A program made the position numbers and the translations under genes. Of a DNA stretch of 64,000 bases, positions 17,170-25,843 are shown piece by piece. The notes under the pieces were generated by a model. That model was given only the letters and a program-made list of their open reading frames with translations, did no database searches and had not been told where the DNA came from. This stretch comes from JAJFKX01 sp965230265 (GTDB taxonomy: Bacteria; Pseudomonadota; Gammaproteobacteria; Xanthomonadales; Wenzhouxiangellaceae): positions 682,001 to 746,000 of the forward strand of contig OZ245999.1 of the NCBI GenBank assembly GCA_965230265.1. The letters run 5' to 3'. Every line of letters starts with the position of its first letter. Within the stretch, counting starts at the first letter, position 1.

Positions 17170-18477
17170 ATGTTTGATCGTGTAGAACGCGGTCACCGAG
17201 CCGCATTGATGGTCGTTCAAAGCCAGGGAGGTGATCTGCAATTGCGCAGACAGGAGTTTGAATCCCTTGCACATGCTGCTGGAGTGGATATTGAGCTGAC
17301 CATGACAGCGCGTATCGATCAGCCGCGACCAGCGACTTATTTGGGCACAGGTAAAGTTATAGAACTCAAGCAGGCAGCTAAACAGGCGGGCTGTGATCTG
17401 GTATTGATAGACCGCAATTTAAGTCCCGTACAGGAACGTAACCTGGAACGTGATCTGGAATGCCGGGTATTGGACCGCAGTGGCCTGATCTTGGATATTT
17501 TTGCGCAGCGTGCACACAGTTATGAAGGCAAACTGCAGGTTGAGCTGGCCCAATTAAGGCATTTGTCCACTCGATTGGTACGCGGTTGGTCGCATTTGGA
17601 ACGTCAAAAAGGTGGTATTGGTTTACGTGGTCCCGGTGAAACTCAGTTAGAAACCGATCGTCGTTTGATTGGCGGTCGTATCCGCCAGTTGTTAAAGCAA
17701 TTAGAACGCGTCGACCGTCGCCGCAGTCTGGGGCGTGCCCGACGTGAGCGGGGTGGTTTACCGCTGGTGGCATTAGTGGGGTATACCAATGCGGGAAAAT
17801 CGACATTGTTTAACCGTCTTACCCAGGCTGATGTGATGGTCAAGGACATGTTATTTGCCACCCTTGATCCGACGGTACGGCGATGGAGTGATGCTGGTTT
17901 GGGTACCGTCCTGCTGAGTGATACTGTGGGTTTTATCAGTGAATTACCACATGAGCTGATCGCCGCTTTTCGATCCACACTCCAGGAAACCCGTAACGCT
18001 GATTTACTGCTGCATGTGATTGATGCTGCTGATCCACAGTACGCGGTGCGTCAGCATGAAGTCGAGAGTGTTTTGGCTGAAATTGGTGCGGACAGACTAC
18101 CCGTGCTGAAAGTCTTCAATAAAATGGATCAAGTACAAGATTTTGATACCGGCTTGCATCGCAATAGCGAGGGTCTTGTCCGCACAGTCAGTATCAGTGC
18201 ACACACTGGAGAGGGTATCAGTGACCTGGTAAAGGCAGTGAACGAGCGTTTGGGAGAGGATCAGATTCAAACTGCCATTCATGTTCCTTTCGAAGCCGCT
18301 GAGTTGCGAGCTCGATTGTTTGATCTGGGTGCTATCGAATCTGAGCAAAATAGTGATGCCGAAGGTTTTCACCTGAGTGTTAGCCTTTCCACTCTGGATG
18401 CCAGAAAACTGGCAGAAATGCCGGGGATATGTGGCCAGGTAGCCGAGCAGACCTTATTGGCTGCCAATGATCGCTGA
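17170..18477 (+). CDS. hflX: Ribosome-associated GTPase HflX
   Basis: HflX splits stalled or heat-damaged ribosomes using GTP. The 435-residue protein has the N-terminal HflX domain with the conserved RGPGETQLETDRR segment at 153-165, a coiled basic region, and then a G domain with G1 GYTNAGKST at 204-212, G3 DTVGF and G4 NKMD. The ATG at 17170 is preceded by GAGG. It lies between hfq and hflK as in E. coli. Unlike the tight E. coli arrangement, here the leader contains its own promoter and a palindrome, suggesting separate control. Confidence 0.97.
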   Translation: MFDRVERGHRAALMVVQSQGGDLQLRRQEFESLAHAAGVDIELTMTARIDQPRPATYLGTGKVIELKQAAKQAGCDLVLIDRNLSPVQERNLERDLECRVLDRSGLILDIFAQRAHSYEGKLQVELAQLRHLSTRLVRGWSHLERQKGGIGLRGPGETQLETDRRLIGGRIRQLLKQLERVDRRRSLGRARRERGGLPLVALVGYTNAGKSTLFNRLTQADVMVKDMLFATLDPTVRRWSDAGLGTVLLSDTVGFISELPHELIAAFRSTLQETRNADLLLHVIDAADPQYAVRQHEVESVLAEIGADRLPVLKVFNKMDQVQDFDTGLHRNSEGLVRTVSISAHTGEGISDLVKAVNERLGEDQIQTAIHVPFEAAELRARLFDLGAIESEQNSDAEGFHLSVSLSTLDARKLAEMPGICGQVAEQTLLAANDR

Positions 18478-18599
18478 GCCAGCAACCCAACCAGCCAAGT
18501 AAAATTCATGAAAAAATGCGGTTATATGGGTGGTTTTTTAGCGATATAGCCCGCACATCAATATTATCGCTGATTGGCTCGGTCGTATGACCGTGGTCA

Positions 18600-18629
18600 C
18601 TGTCAGCTGTTTTTCCGTGCTGGTATGAT
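18600..18629 (+). promoter_or_regulatory. Putative promoter of hflK-hflC
   Basis: CTGTCA (18600-18605), an 18-base spacer and TATGAT (18624-18629), matching four and five of six consensus positions. It lies about 40 bases before the hflK ATG in the 191-base gap after hflX. Confidence 0.45.
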
Positions 18630-18668
18630 GCACGATTACTTATTCAATACTAGGTAGAAGGACTAAAT

Positions 18669-19826
18669 ATGCCCTGGAACGAGCCTGGCAATAACAATTC
18701 CGGAAAAGACCCATGGGGGAAGGGGTCATCACAACCTCCTGATCTTGATGAGGTTTTTTCTGGTTTGCAAAAGAAACTGAAGGGTCTGTTTGGTGGTGGC
18801 AAAGGCAGCCACGGCGGTTCAAATGATAAAAGCTCAGGTGGCGGTTTTAGTCTCGGGTTTTTATTGATTGCTGCTGCGGTGTTATGGGTTATCTTTGATT
18901 CACCGCATGTTATTGATCAGGCTGAGCGAGGAATCGTCCAGACTTTTGGCCAATACAATCGCACACTGGAACCAGGTTTACGCTTTACATGGCCTCGCCC
19001 CATCGAAAAGTTAACCAAGGTGAATGTGAGTGAGGTTCAGGCTGTTGTCAGTATCAATGATGACCGCATGCTAACCAGTGATGAAAATCTGATTGATATT
19101 CAATTCGCGGTTCAGTATCGAATTGCTGATGCACAAGCGTATCTGTTCAAGGTTCGTGATCCGAAAGAAGTTCTGCAACTGGCCGCAGAGAGTGCATTGC
19201 GTGAAGTCGTTGGTGGTAATGCCATGGATTTCATTCTGGAAGAAGGCCGTGGTCAGGTAGCCAGTGACACTCGTACGCTATTGCAGGAGATTATTTCCCG
19301 CTACAACACCGGCATCGAAATTTTGTCCTTTAACCTGCAGGATGTCAGACCGCCAATGCAAGTTAAAGATGCTTTTGATGATGTGGTTAAAGCGCGAGAA
19401 GATCAGGAGCGTTTCAAGAATGAGGCCCAGGCTTATGCCAATAAAGTCGTGCCTGAAGCGCGTGGTGATGCAGCCCGTATTACCCAGGAAGCTGAAGCCT
19501 ATAAAACCAGCCTAATTGCAGTATCAGAAGGTGAGGCAGACAGATTTGCGCTGCAGCTGGATGCTTATCAGGCTGCACCGGAAGTAACCCGTGATCGTTT
19601 ATACCTACAAACACTTGAAGATGTACTGGCCAATAATCATAAGCTACTGCTGGATGTAAGTTCTGATGGCAATATTTTCTATTTGCCACTGGATGGTAAA
19701 AACAATTCCGCTGGGCAGCGGCCATTACCGCCGCTACGCAGCGCGGGTAACAACTCACTGATTAGTCAACCACAACAACCCAGTACCAGCAATGATAGCC
19801 GCAGCCGTGGCCGGGAGGGTCGCTAA
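18669..19826 (+). CDS. hflK: FtsH protease modulator HflK
   Basis: Inner-membrane SPFH/prohibitin-family protein that forms the HflKC cage around FtsH. The 385-residue protein has a Gly/Ser/Asn-rich cytoplasmic N-terminus (1-58), one membrane helix at about 61-77, the SPFH domain beginning at VIDQAERGIVQTFGQY, and a long coiled coil with QAYANKVVPEARGDAAR. It ends in a disordered Gln/Ser/Arg tail. A GAAGGAC ribosome binding site precedes the ATG. The hflC ATG directly follows its stop codon, so expression is coupled. Confidence 0.97.
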   Translation: MPWNEPGNNNSGKDPWGKGSSQPPDLDEVFSGLQKKLKGLFGGGKGSHGGSNDKSSGGGFSLGFLLIAAAVLWVIFDSPHVIDQAERGIVQTFGQYNRTLEPGLRFTWPRPIEKLTKVNVSEVQAVVSINDDRMLTSDENLIDIQFAVQYRIADAQAYLFKVRDPKEVLQLAAESALREVVGGNAMDFILEEGRGQVASDTRTLLQEIISRYNTGIEILSFNLQDVRPPMQVKDAFDDVVKAREDQERFKNEAQAYANKVVPEARGDAARITQEAEAYKTSLIAVSEGEADRFALQLDAYQAAPEVTRDRLYLQTLEDVLANNHKLLLDVSSDGNIFYLPLDGKNNSAGQRPLPPLRSAGNNSLISQPQQPSTSNDSRSRGREGR

Positions 19827-20699
19827 ATGAAACCCTGGACAATAATATTACTGGCGCTGGTCGCCTTTGTGCTGCTGATGTCGTTATACACAGTAGAAGA
19901 ATACGAAACCGGAATGAAATTCCGCTTGGGTGAAATTATTGAAACCGATATTCAGCCAGGTATCCATATTAAAGCGCCTTTTATCAATAATGTGCGTAAA
20001 TTTGACCGGCGGGTTCTGGAACTGGATATGGAAAGCGAGCAGCTCAACACGTCTGAGCAGAAATACGTCGAAGTTGACTACTTTGTCAACTGGCGAATAT
20101 CCGACAGTGCTAATTTTTACATCGCCACCCAAGGCGGGGATGAAATCGTCGCTCGCAACCGTTTGGCACAGATTATTCGTGACCGCTTACGTGACGAATT
20201 TGCCAAACGTACCTTGACACAAGTGATCTCGGTAGATCGTGGTGCCTTGATGCGGCAATTGACAGATAATGCCAATCAACGTGTGGGCGATTTGGGTATT
20301 GAGGTGGTGGATGTTCGTATCAAAAAGATTGAATTGACCACCTCTGTACTGGATTCTGTTTTCCAAAGAATGCGTACTCAACGTACCGAGTATGCCAATG
20401 AATTGCGCTCTTTGGGTCGTGAGCAGGCGGCGTTGATTATTGCCACTGCCGACCGCGAAGTTCGTATATTGCTGGCAGAGGCGCAACGTGATGCTGACCG
20501 TATCCGTGGTGAGGGTGACGCCGAAGCCACTCGAATCTATGCAGATGCCTATAACCGGGATACCGAGTTCTACCGTTTCCAGCGCAGCCTTGAGGCATAC
20601 CGGGGCGTGTTTTCCAGCGGTCAGGATACGCTGGTGCTGGATCCGACATCAGAATTCTTTGATTATTTCCGTAATCAGGATCAAGGTGGTCAGCAGTAA
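19827..20699 (+). CDS. hflC: FtsH protease modulator HflC
   Basis: Partner of HflK, 290 residues, with an N-terminal membrane helix (about 4-20), the SPFH domain (YTVEEYETGMKFRLG onward) and a C-terminal coiled coil containing EAQRDADRIRGEGDAEATRIYADAY. The usual C-terminal LDPTSEFFDYF motif is present. The start abuts the hflK stop. A strong hairpin follows the stop at 20707-20740. Confidence 0.97.
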   Translation: MKPWTIILLALVAFVLLMSLYTVEEYETGMKFRLGEIIETDIQPGIHIKAPFINNVRKFDRRVLELDMESEQLNTSEQKYVEVDYFVNWRISDSANFYIATQGGDEIVARNRLAQIIRDRLRDEFAKRTLTQVISVDRGALMRQLTDNANQRVGDLGIEVVDVRIKKIELTTSVLDSVFQRMRTQRTEYANELRSLGREQAALIIATADREVRILLAEAQRDADRIRGEGDAEATRIYADAYNRDTEFYRFQRSLEAYRGVFSSGQDTLVLDPTSEFFDYFRNQDQGGQQ

Positions 20700-20706
20700 T
20701 TTTTTG

Positions 20707-20740
20707 CCAGCCCGCAGCGGTGTTAACAGTTGCGGGCTGG
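20707..20740 (+). terminator. Hairpin after hflC, possible attenuator
   Basis: A perfect 10-bp stem (CCAGCCCGCA / TGCGGGCTGG) with a 14-base loop begins seven bases after the hflC stop. The T-run lies before, not after, the stem, so it is a poor intrinsic terminator. It more likely sets the 3' end of, or stabilises, the hflKC message ahead of DUF2065-purA. Confidence 0.45.
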
Positions 20741-20774
20741 TTGATAGTTAACAATACGAGTTTAGTAATCCACC

Positions 20775-20957
20775 ATGGAAGACTTATGGCGCGCGCTTGC
20801 GCTGCTGCTAATTCTTGAGGGCTTAATGCCCACTCTAATGCCGAGAGCCTGGCGTGAAACGCTGGTTCGAATTGCACACACCAACCTTCGCACCATCCGA
20901 GTCGTAGGCATCGTTGCCATGGCAATTGGTGCATTAATGTTTCATTTTTTGAGATAA
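20775..20957 (+). CDS. DUF2065 family small membrane protein (YjeT-like)
   Basis: A 60-residue protein that is almost entirely two hydrophobic helices (about 5-23 and 43-58) joined by a basic linker with PRAWRETLVRI. This matches the DUF2065 / YjeT family, which is regularly found between hflC and purA in gammaproteobacteria. The ATG at 20775 fits, and purA begins five bases after its stop. The function is unknown; context hints at a link to HflKC-FtsH. Confidence 0.9.
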   Translation: MEDLWRALALLLILEGLMPTLMPRAWRETLVRIAHTNLRTIRVVGIVAMAIGALMFHFLR

Positions 20958-20962
20958 CCACC

Positions 20963-22267
20963 ATGAATCAACACACCAACCAGTCGGTTGTGGTTTTAGG
21001 GACCCAATGGGGTGATGAGGGCAAAGGCAAAATTGTTGACCTGTTGGCCAGCCAGGCCGATTTGGTCGTTCGTTACCAGGGTGGTCACAATGCTGGCCAT
21101 ACATTGATTGTCGACGGCAAAAAGCTGGTGTTGCATTTGGTGCCATCAGGCATTTTGCAAAGCAATGCCCGCAATGTCATTGGCAATGGTGTTGTGGTTT
21201 CTCCCAGTGCTCTGAAAACCGAGCTGGATGAATTGGCGGAACGCGGTATTGAAACACTAGGGCGTTTGGGTATTTCGCATAACTGCGCTGTCATCATGCC
21301 TTACCATGAGGCACTGGATCATGTTCGTGAAGCTGCCCGTGGTGCGAAAGCCATTGGCACTACCGGACGTGGTATCGGCCCAGCCTATGAAGACAAAATC
21401 GCTCGCCGGGGCTTGTGCCTGGGGGATCTGCTTTGTGGTAACCGTTTACAAAGCAAGCTGGAGCCGGTGATGGATTACCATAACTTTGTACTGCAACATT
21501 ATTTTCAAGCCGATGCTCTGGATATTTCCCGAGTGCTTGATGAAGCGCTACAGCTGGGGGCTTTTTTGGAGCCGTATTTAAGCGACGTCACCGCTGAAAT
21601 TCATACTGCCAGAGCGGCTGGTAAAAAGATTCTGTTCGAAGGGGCGCAAGGGACTTTGCTGGATATTGATCACGGTACTTATCCTTATGTCACTTCATCA
21701 AATACCACTGTTGGCGGTGTTTGTACTGGCAGTGGTATTGCACCGCGCGATATCGACTATGTCCTGGGCATTACCAAAGCTTATACAACTCGAGTGGGGG
21801 CAGGGCCATTTCCAACAGAGTTATTCGATGAGGTAGGCCAACACCTGGGTGAAAAAGGCAAAGAGTTTGGCGCTACCACAGGCCGTTCACGTCGCTGTGG
21901 CTGGCTGGATGCCGTGGCCTTGGCCAGAGCAGCCAAAATCAATGGTATCACCGGCTTGTGTGTGACCAAGCTGGATGTCATGGATGAGCTGGCTGAGGTT
22001 AAAATTTGTGTTGGTTATACCTTGGACGGTGAAAACATTGATGACTACCCTGTTGATCGCGATCAATGGGCAGATGTTCAGCCTGTTTATGAAACAGTAC
22101 CTGGCTGGCAAACCGATACTCGTGGCATCAGTACGCGGGAGCAATTACCCACCAATGCACAAAATTATCTGAACCGCATGGAAGCGCTAATTGGTGCGCC
22201 CATTCATATCTTATCGACGGGGCCGGCCAGGGATGAAGGTTCGGTGCTGGTCAATCCATTTGGTTGA
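20963..22267 (+). CDS. purA: Adenylosuccinate synthetase
   Basis: Joins IMP and aspartate at the cost of GTP, the first committed step to AMP; PurB, encoded elsewhere in this window, does the next. The 434-residue protein has the P-loop GDEGKGK with the catalytic Asp, GHNAGHT with the catalytic His, FEGAQGTLLDIDHGTYPYVTSS in outline, and the Arg-rich TGRSRRCGWLD loop. Length is normal. It starts five bases after the DUF2065 gene. Confidence 0.97.
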   Translation: MNQHTNQSVVVLGTQWGDEGKGKIVDLLASQADLVVRYQGGHNAGHTLIVDGKKLVLHLVPSGILQSNARNVIGNGVVVSPSALKTELDELAERGIETLGRLGISHNCAVIMPYHEALDHVREAARGAKAIGTTGRGIGPAYEDKIARRGLCLGDLLCGNRLQSKLEPVMDYHNFVLQHYFQADALDISRVLDEALQLGAFLEPYLSDVTAEIHTARAAGKKILFEGAQGTLLDIDHGTYPYVTSSNTTVGGVCTGSGIAPRDIDYVLGITKAYTTRVGAGPFPTELFDEVGQHLGEKGKEFGATTGRSRRCGWLDAVALARAAKINGITGLCVTKLDVMDELAEVKICVGYTLDGENIDDYPVDRDQWADVQPVYETVPGWQTDTRGISTREQLPTNAQNYLNRMEALIGAPIHILSTGPARDEGSVLVNPFG

Positions 22268-22361
22268 CAGTGCATTTCAGGTTGGAAGATGCATGACCAC
22301 CAAGCTTGATTTTTATCGGATTGGTTAGCGTATTCACATAACCTGACTTATCTACCGTAAC

Positions 22362-22409
22362 GCGATGATTTCGCTGCGTGATTCAATTTAAATCACACAG
22401 CGGCATCGC
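22362..22409. terminator. Extended hairpin between convergent purA and CXXCH gene
   Basis: An inner 12-base stem (CGCTGCGTGATT / AATCACACAGCG, one mismatch, seven-base loop) is continued by an outer stem (GCGATG / CATCGC) across an internal loop. It lies between the ends of two convergent genes and could stop or protect both transcripts. No T-run is seen on either strand, so it is not a classic intrinsic terminator. Confidence 0.45.
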
Positions 22410-22421
22410 ATAGAATGGGCG

Positions 22422-22655
22422 TCACTGTATGGCTGCAATAATCTCTGCTATATCACTGTCGGTCAGTGAGTCACTCGCACGAAATAGACTTATACGGTCG
22501 TCTGACCCGGTAACCGGATCAATAACGTCATGGCAGATCGTGCACTCAGGGTTTGCGGGTACCGGTACGTTTTGGTTTTGATTGGCGTTGCTGGTGGTTG
22601 TGCCAATAATCAGCAGGGCAATTAACGAGATAATAAAAAGTAAAGTGTTTCGCAT
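22422..22655 (-). CDS. Small exported protein with one CXXCH motif
   Basis: A 77-residue product with a signal peptide (hydrophobic residues 4-18, likely cleaved near NANQ at 24-25). The mature chain is about 53 residues with a single CTICH motif at about 38-42, the c-type haem attachment pattern. Its last helix, LTDSDIAEIIAAIQ, resembles the C-terminal helix of class I cytochromes c. No Met or second His is left as a sixth ligand, and the chain is shorter than known monohaem cytochromes. It could be a miniature or decayed cytochrome. It lies downstream of the exported KatG gene on the same strand, 364 bases away. Confidence 0.65.
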   Translation of the reverse strand: MRNTLLFIISLIALLIIGTTTSNANQNQNVPVPANPECTICHDVIDPVTGSDDRISLFRASDSLTDSDIAEIIAAIQ

Positions 22656-23019
22656 GCGTTTTTATTCCAGGTTTGTGGATGATGAACCCTGCCTGCCAAT
22701 AGCTGAAGTCTGATAAAACTGTGCTCTCAAAAAAATATTTATCGAAAAGTAAAAACTATTTTGGTTACAGCTGTGTCATTGATCGAATTTATTATGCATG
22801 ATTCAAAAATTGAATGTAAGGCGTTGTCAGGCAATTCAGCTTAACATTAAAACTTTAGTGCCATTAATGGTTGTTTAATAAAGCGAATTGATTACAGAGT
22901 TTTATTTTGCATGCGGTATTAAAAAAACCATGGCAAGGCTGCTACTGCCTCACCACGGATTGGGAAATATTGATCAATGGTGCTTCAGCAGCACTAAAGC
23001 ACCGTATTAATTAATGTGT
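22656..23019. other. AT-rich gap between katG and the CXXCH gene
   Basis: This 364-base gap has no credible reading frame. It contains a small inverted repeat (GGTGCTT / AAGCACC, 22979-23003) just after the katG stop and otherwise AT-rich sequence that could hold the promoter of the CXXCH gene. No RNA gene was recognised. Confidence 0.4.
22979..23003 (-). terminator. Weak hairpin after katG
   Basis: A 7-bp stem (GGTGCTT / AAGCACC) with an 11-base loop lies about 17 bases beyond the katG stop codon on the minus strand. No T-run follows, so termination here would be weak or Rho-assisted. Confidence 0.3.
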
Positions 23020-25293
23020 TTAATTCAAGCCTGCAAAACTTTGGTTCCTGCTTGAACGGGTGCTATTAAGGTCGAAGCGATCCAGGTTCATTACCTTGGT
23101 CCAAGCATCAATAAAGTCATTAACAAATTGCTCTTGTGAGTTATTGAATGCATAAAATTCAGCAATGGCGCGCAATTCAGAATTTGAGCCAAACACCAGA
23201 TCAGCTTCGGTTGCAGTCCAGCGTAAGTCCCCATTGTGATCATTGCCGACCAATACACCTTCAATATTGTCTGAGCGTTGCCACTGGGTGCTCAAATCCA
23301 GCAGATTAACGAAAAAGTCATTGCTTAGGGTCCCTGGGCGAGCGGTAAATACACCATGCTTGCTGCCGCCCGTATTGGCATCCAGAGCACGCATGCCACC
23401 AACCAGTACAGTCATTTCTGGAACGGTCAGATTCAGCATGTCAGCACGTTCGACCAATAGCTGTGCAGGTTCACCCAGGCTGGCACTGCTGATGTAGTTA
23501 CGGAAGCCATCGGCTTGAGGCTCCAGTACAGCAACAGAGTCAACATCGGTTTGTGCCTGAGAAGCATCAGTACGGCCGGGGTTGAAGGGTACATCAACGT
23601 CATGACCAGCTGCCTGTGCTGCCTGTTCTATGGCTACCGCACCACCTAAAACAAGCAAGTCAGCCAGGGATACGCGTGTGTTATCTGATGCGCTGTTATT
23701 AAATTCGTTTTGAACACCTTCTAATACAGCAACAACTTTCGCTATTTCCTGGGGGTTGTTAACCGCCCAGTCTTTTTGTGGAGCCAGGCGGAGGCGTGCG
23801 CCATTGGCACCACCACGCATATCGGTATCACGGTAGCTGGCTGCAGAGGCCCAAGCGGTGCGAACCAGTTCGGAAACCGTTAAACCAGAATTGAGAATAT
23901 CGTTTTTAAGTCTGGCGATATCACGCGCATTGATCAGGTTATGATCAACCGCTGGTACAGGGTCTTGCCAAATAAAAGCTTCCGCTGGCAGGTCATCGCC
24001 AAGATACCGTGAGCGTGGACCCAGATCACGGTGCGTCAATTTGAACCAGGCTTTGGCATAGGCAGCTTCAAACTCTTCAGGGTTTTCCAGGAAGCGTTTG
24101 GAAATTTCCCGATAGCTGGGGTCGAATCGCAATGATAAATCCGTGGTCAGCATAATCGGTGCATGACGTTTGCTCGCATCGTGTGCATCAGGTACGAGGT
24201 TGGCTGCGACACCATCTTTGGGAATCCATTGAATGGCACCGGCAGGACTGCGGGTCTGTTCCCATTCAAAGGCAAAAAGATTACCCAAGAATTGTTGTGT
24301 CCACTGAGCCGGGCTGGCTGTCCAGGCACCTTCCAGACCACTGGTAATGGTGTCGGCACCCTTGCCACTGCCGCAGCTGTTCTTCCAACCCAAACCTTGC
24401 TGTTCAATAGCACCGGCTGCAGGTTCTGAGCCGACACAGTTTTCTGGGCTACGTGCGCCATGTGCTTTACCGAAAGTATGACCACCAGCAATCAGGGCAA
24501 CGGTTTCTTCATCATTCATTGCCATACGACCGAAGGTTTCACGTATATCTTTGGCAGCCAACAGTGGATCAGGGTTGCCATTGGGACCTTCTGGGTTGAC
24601 ATAAATCAAACCAATTTGGCTGGCGCCTAATGGTTTTTCCAGTTTGCGTTCGCCATGGGCCGGATAGCGCTTATTGGAAGCCAGAATTTCCTCTTCAGCA
24701 CCCCAGTAAACCAGCTCAGGTTGCCAATCGTCTTCGCGTCCACCGGCAAAACCGTAAGTTTCAAAGCCCATAAAATCCATCGCAATGGTACCGGTCAGCA
24801 CCATCAGATCACCCCAGGAAATGCTGCGTCCATATTTTTGTTTAATAGGCCACAGCAGGCGCCGTGCTTTGTCCAGATTGCCATTGTCAGGCCAGCTGTT
24901 TAACGGTTCAAAACGGATTTGTCCACCATCAGAACCACCACGGCCATCGAGGGTGCGGTAGGTGCCGGCACTATGCCATGCAAGGCGGATAAAGAAGGGG
25001 CCGTAATTGCCATAGTCAGCAGGCCACCAATCTTGGGAGGTGGTCAATAGCTCTCCAATCTCGGCTTTTAATGCGTCCAGATCCAACTGTGAGAAAGCTT
25101 CTGCGTAATCAAATGAATCGCCCATTGGGTCAGCGTTTGAAGCATTTTGCCGCAGTTGGGTCAAATCCAATTGATTAGGCCACCAAAAGTCATTAGATCG
25201 CGGGCTGCCATCGGCAAATACAGAACTGGAAGGCCAGGCTGTTAACAACACCACCGCAAGTACGGTAAGGGAAGGGGTAACCTTTTTGATCAT
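23020..25293 (-). CDS. katG: Catalase-peroxidase with export signal (KatG/KatP type)
   Basis: Bifunctional haem enzyme removing hydrogen peroxide. The 757-residue protein has the two-domain KatG layout. The distal triad is Arg103, Trp106 and His107 (RLAWHSAGTYR). The Met-Tyr-Trp crosslink partners are Trp106, Tyr231 and Met257, and the proximal His is 272 (GGHTFGKAHG). These align with M. tuberculosis Trp107, Tyr229, Met255 and His270. Residues 1-27 (MIKKVTPSLTVLAVVLLTAW followed by SSSVFA) form a Sec signal peptide, so the enzyme is predicted to be periplasmic, as in KatP or Legionella KatA. AAGGA precedes the ATG. No oxyR is adjacent. Confidence 0.95.
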   Translation of the reverse strand: MIKKVTPSLTVLAVVLLTAWPSSSVFADGSPRSNDFWWPNQLDLTQLRQNASNADPMGDSFDYAEAFSQLDLDALKAEIGELLTTSQDWWPADYGNYGPFFIRLAWHSAGTYRTLDGRGGSDGGQIRFEPLNSWPDNGNLDKARRLLWPIKQKYGRSISWGDLMVLTGTIAMDFMGFETYGFAGGREDDWQPELVYWGAEEEILASNKRYPAHGERKLEKPLGASQIGLIYVNPEGPNGNPDPLLAAKDIRETFGRMAMNDEETVALIAGGHTFGKAHGARSPENCVGSEPAAGAIEQQGLGWKNSCGSGKGADTITSGLEGAWTASPAQWTQQFLGNLFAFEWEQTRSPAGAIQWIPKDGVAANLVPDAHDASKRHAPIMLTTDLSLRFDPSYREISKRFLENPEEFEAAYAKAWFKLTHRDLGPRSRYLGDDLPAEAFIWQDPVPAVDHNLINARDIARLKNDILNSGLTVSELVRTAWASAASYRDTDMRGGANGARLRLAPQKDWAVNNPQEIAKVVAVLEGVQNEFNNSASDNTRVSLADLLVLGGAVAIEQAAQAAGHDVDVPFNPGRTDASQAQTDVDSVAVLEPQADGFRNYISSASLGEPAQLLVERADMLNLTVPEMTVLVGGMRALDANTGGSKHGVFTARPGTLSNDFFVNLLDLSTQWQRSDNIEGVLVGNDHNGDLRWTATEADLVFGSNSELRAIAEFYAFNNSQEQFVNDFIDAWTKVMNLDRFDLNSTRSSRNQSFAGLN

Positions 25294-25331
25294 AGCTGTT
25301 TTCCTTGATTGCTCTCAAATGTATTTTGTCT

Positions 25332-25368
25332 ATGATAGAGCGGGCCAACTGATAGATGAAATTGATAG
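25332..25368 (-). promoter_or_regulatory. katG promoter region with three TGATAG repeats
   Basis: TGATAG occurs on the plus strand at 25333, 25350 and 25363 (CTATCA on the katG strand). The first overlaps a minus-strand TATCAT (25337-25332) that could be the katG -10, about 40 bases before the ATG. The ATAG cores recall OxyR half-sites, but the 17- and 13-base spacing does not fit the OxyR consensus. Confidence 0.3.
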
Positions 25369-25512
25369 TTTGAATCAGTTTGGTAGCTTTTCTCAATAGC
25401 GGCTTCCAGGCAGCCATCTTTACGCTAAGGTTTCGAAGAGATAGGTCCTAACTTAGCTGCAGGAGTCATTCATGACTAGCGCTTATAGGTGGTTGAGAAT
25501 CAAACAGAAAAG

Positions 25513-25598
25513 TGGTGCCGGGGAGAGGACTTGAACCTCCACAGGGATTACCTACTGGTACCTAAAACCAGCGCGTCTACCAATTCCGCCACCCCGGC
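25513..25598 (-). tRNA. tRNA-Leu (anticodon UAG)
   Basis: The 86-base minus-strand sequence folds as a class II (long variable arm) tRNA. Acceptor arm GCCGGGG pairs with CCCCGGC and is followed by encoded A-CCA. The D-arm has GGTAGAC, the anticodon stem CTGGT/ACCAG encloses loop TTTAGGT with anticodon TAG, and the T-loop is GGTTCAAGTCC. It reads CUA/CUN leucine codons. CCA is genomically encoded. It sits 107 bases downstream of a second tRNA-Leu and shares most of its body with it. Confidence 0.97.
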
Positions 25599-25705
25599 TA
25601 GGGTATGCTGAGAACCAACCCGTGTTGGATCGGATGCGTATTCTAACACCAAGCCCGGGATTTGTCGGGCTTGTTGGGACAATTTTATTTGTTACACCAA
25701 GTTAA

Positions 25706-25792
25706 TGGTGCCGAGGAGAGGACTTGAACCTCCACGACCTTACGGCCACTAGCACCTGAAGCTAGCGCGTCTACCAATTCCGCCACCTCGGC
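25706..25792 (-). tRNA. tRNA-Leu (anticodon CAG)
   Basis: The 87-base minus-strand class II tRNA has acceptor GCCGAGG/CCTCGGC, an encoded CCA end, anticodon stem CTAGC/GCTAG and loop TTCAGGT with anticodon CAG, reading CUG. The variable arm (GTGGCCGTAAGGTCGT region) is long, as for leucine. D- and T-arms are nearly identical to the neighbouring tRNA-Leu(UAG), consistent with an old tandem duplication. The two hairpins at 25810-25872 lie just upstream in its probable leader. Confidence 0.97.
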
Positions 25793-25809
25793 GTGGGGAT
25801 AGAAAGAGT

Positions 25810-25840
25810 GTGGCTGGGGCAAGGGGGAAACCCCAGCCAC
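25810..25840 (-). promoter_or_regulatory. Leader hairpin 1 upstream of tRNA-Leu(CAG)
   Basis: A perfect 10-bp stem (plus strand GTGGCTGGGG / CCCCAGCCAC) encloses the 11-base loop CAAGGGGGAAA. It ends 17 bases before the mature tRNA on the minus strand. The adjacent hairpin has a different stem but the same loop apart from one base. Confidence 0.6.
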
Positions 25841-25843
25841 GGT

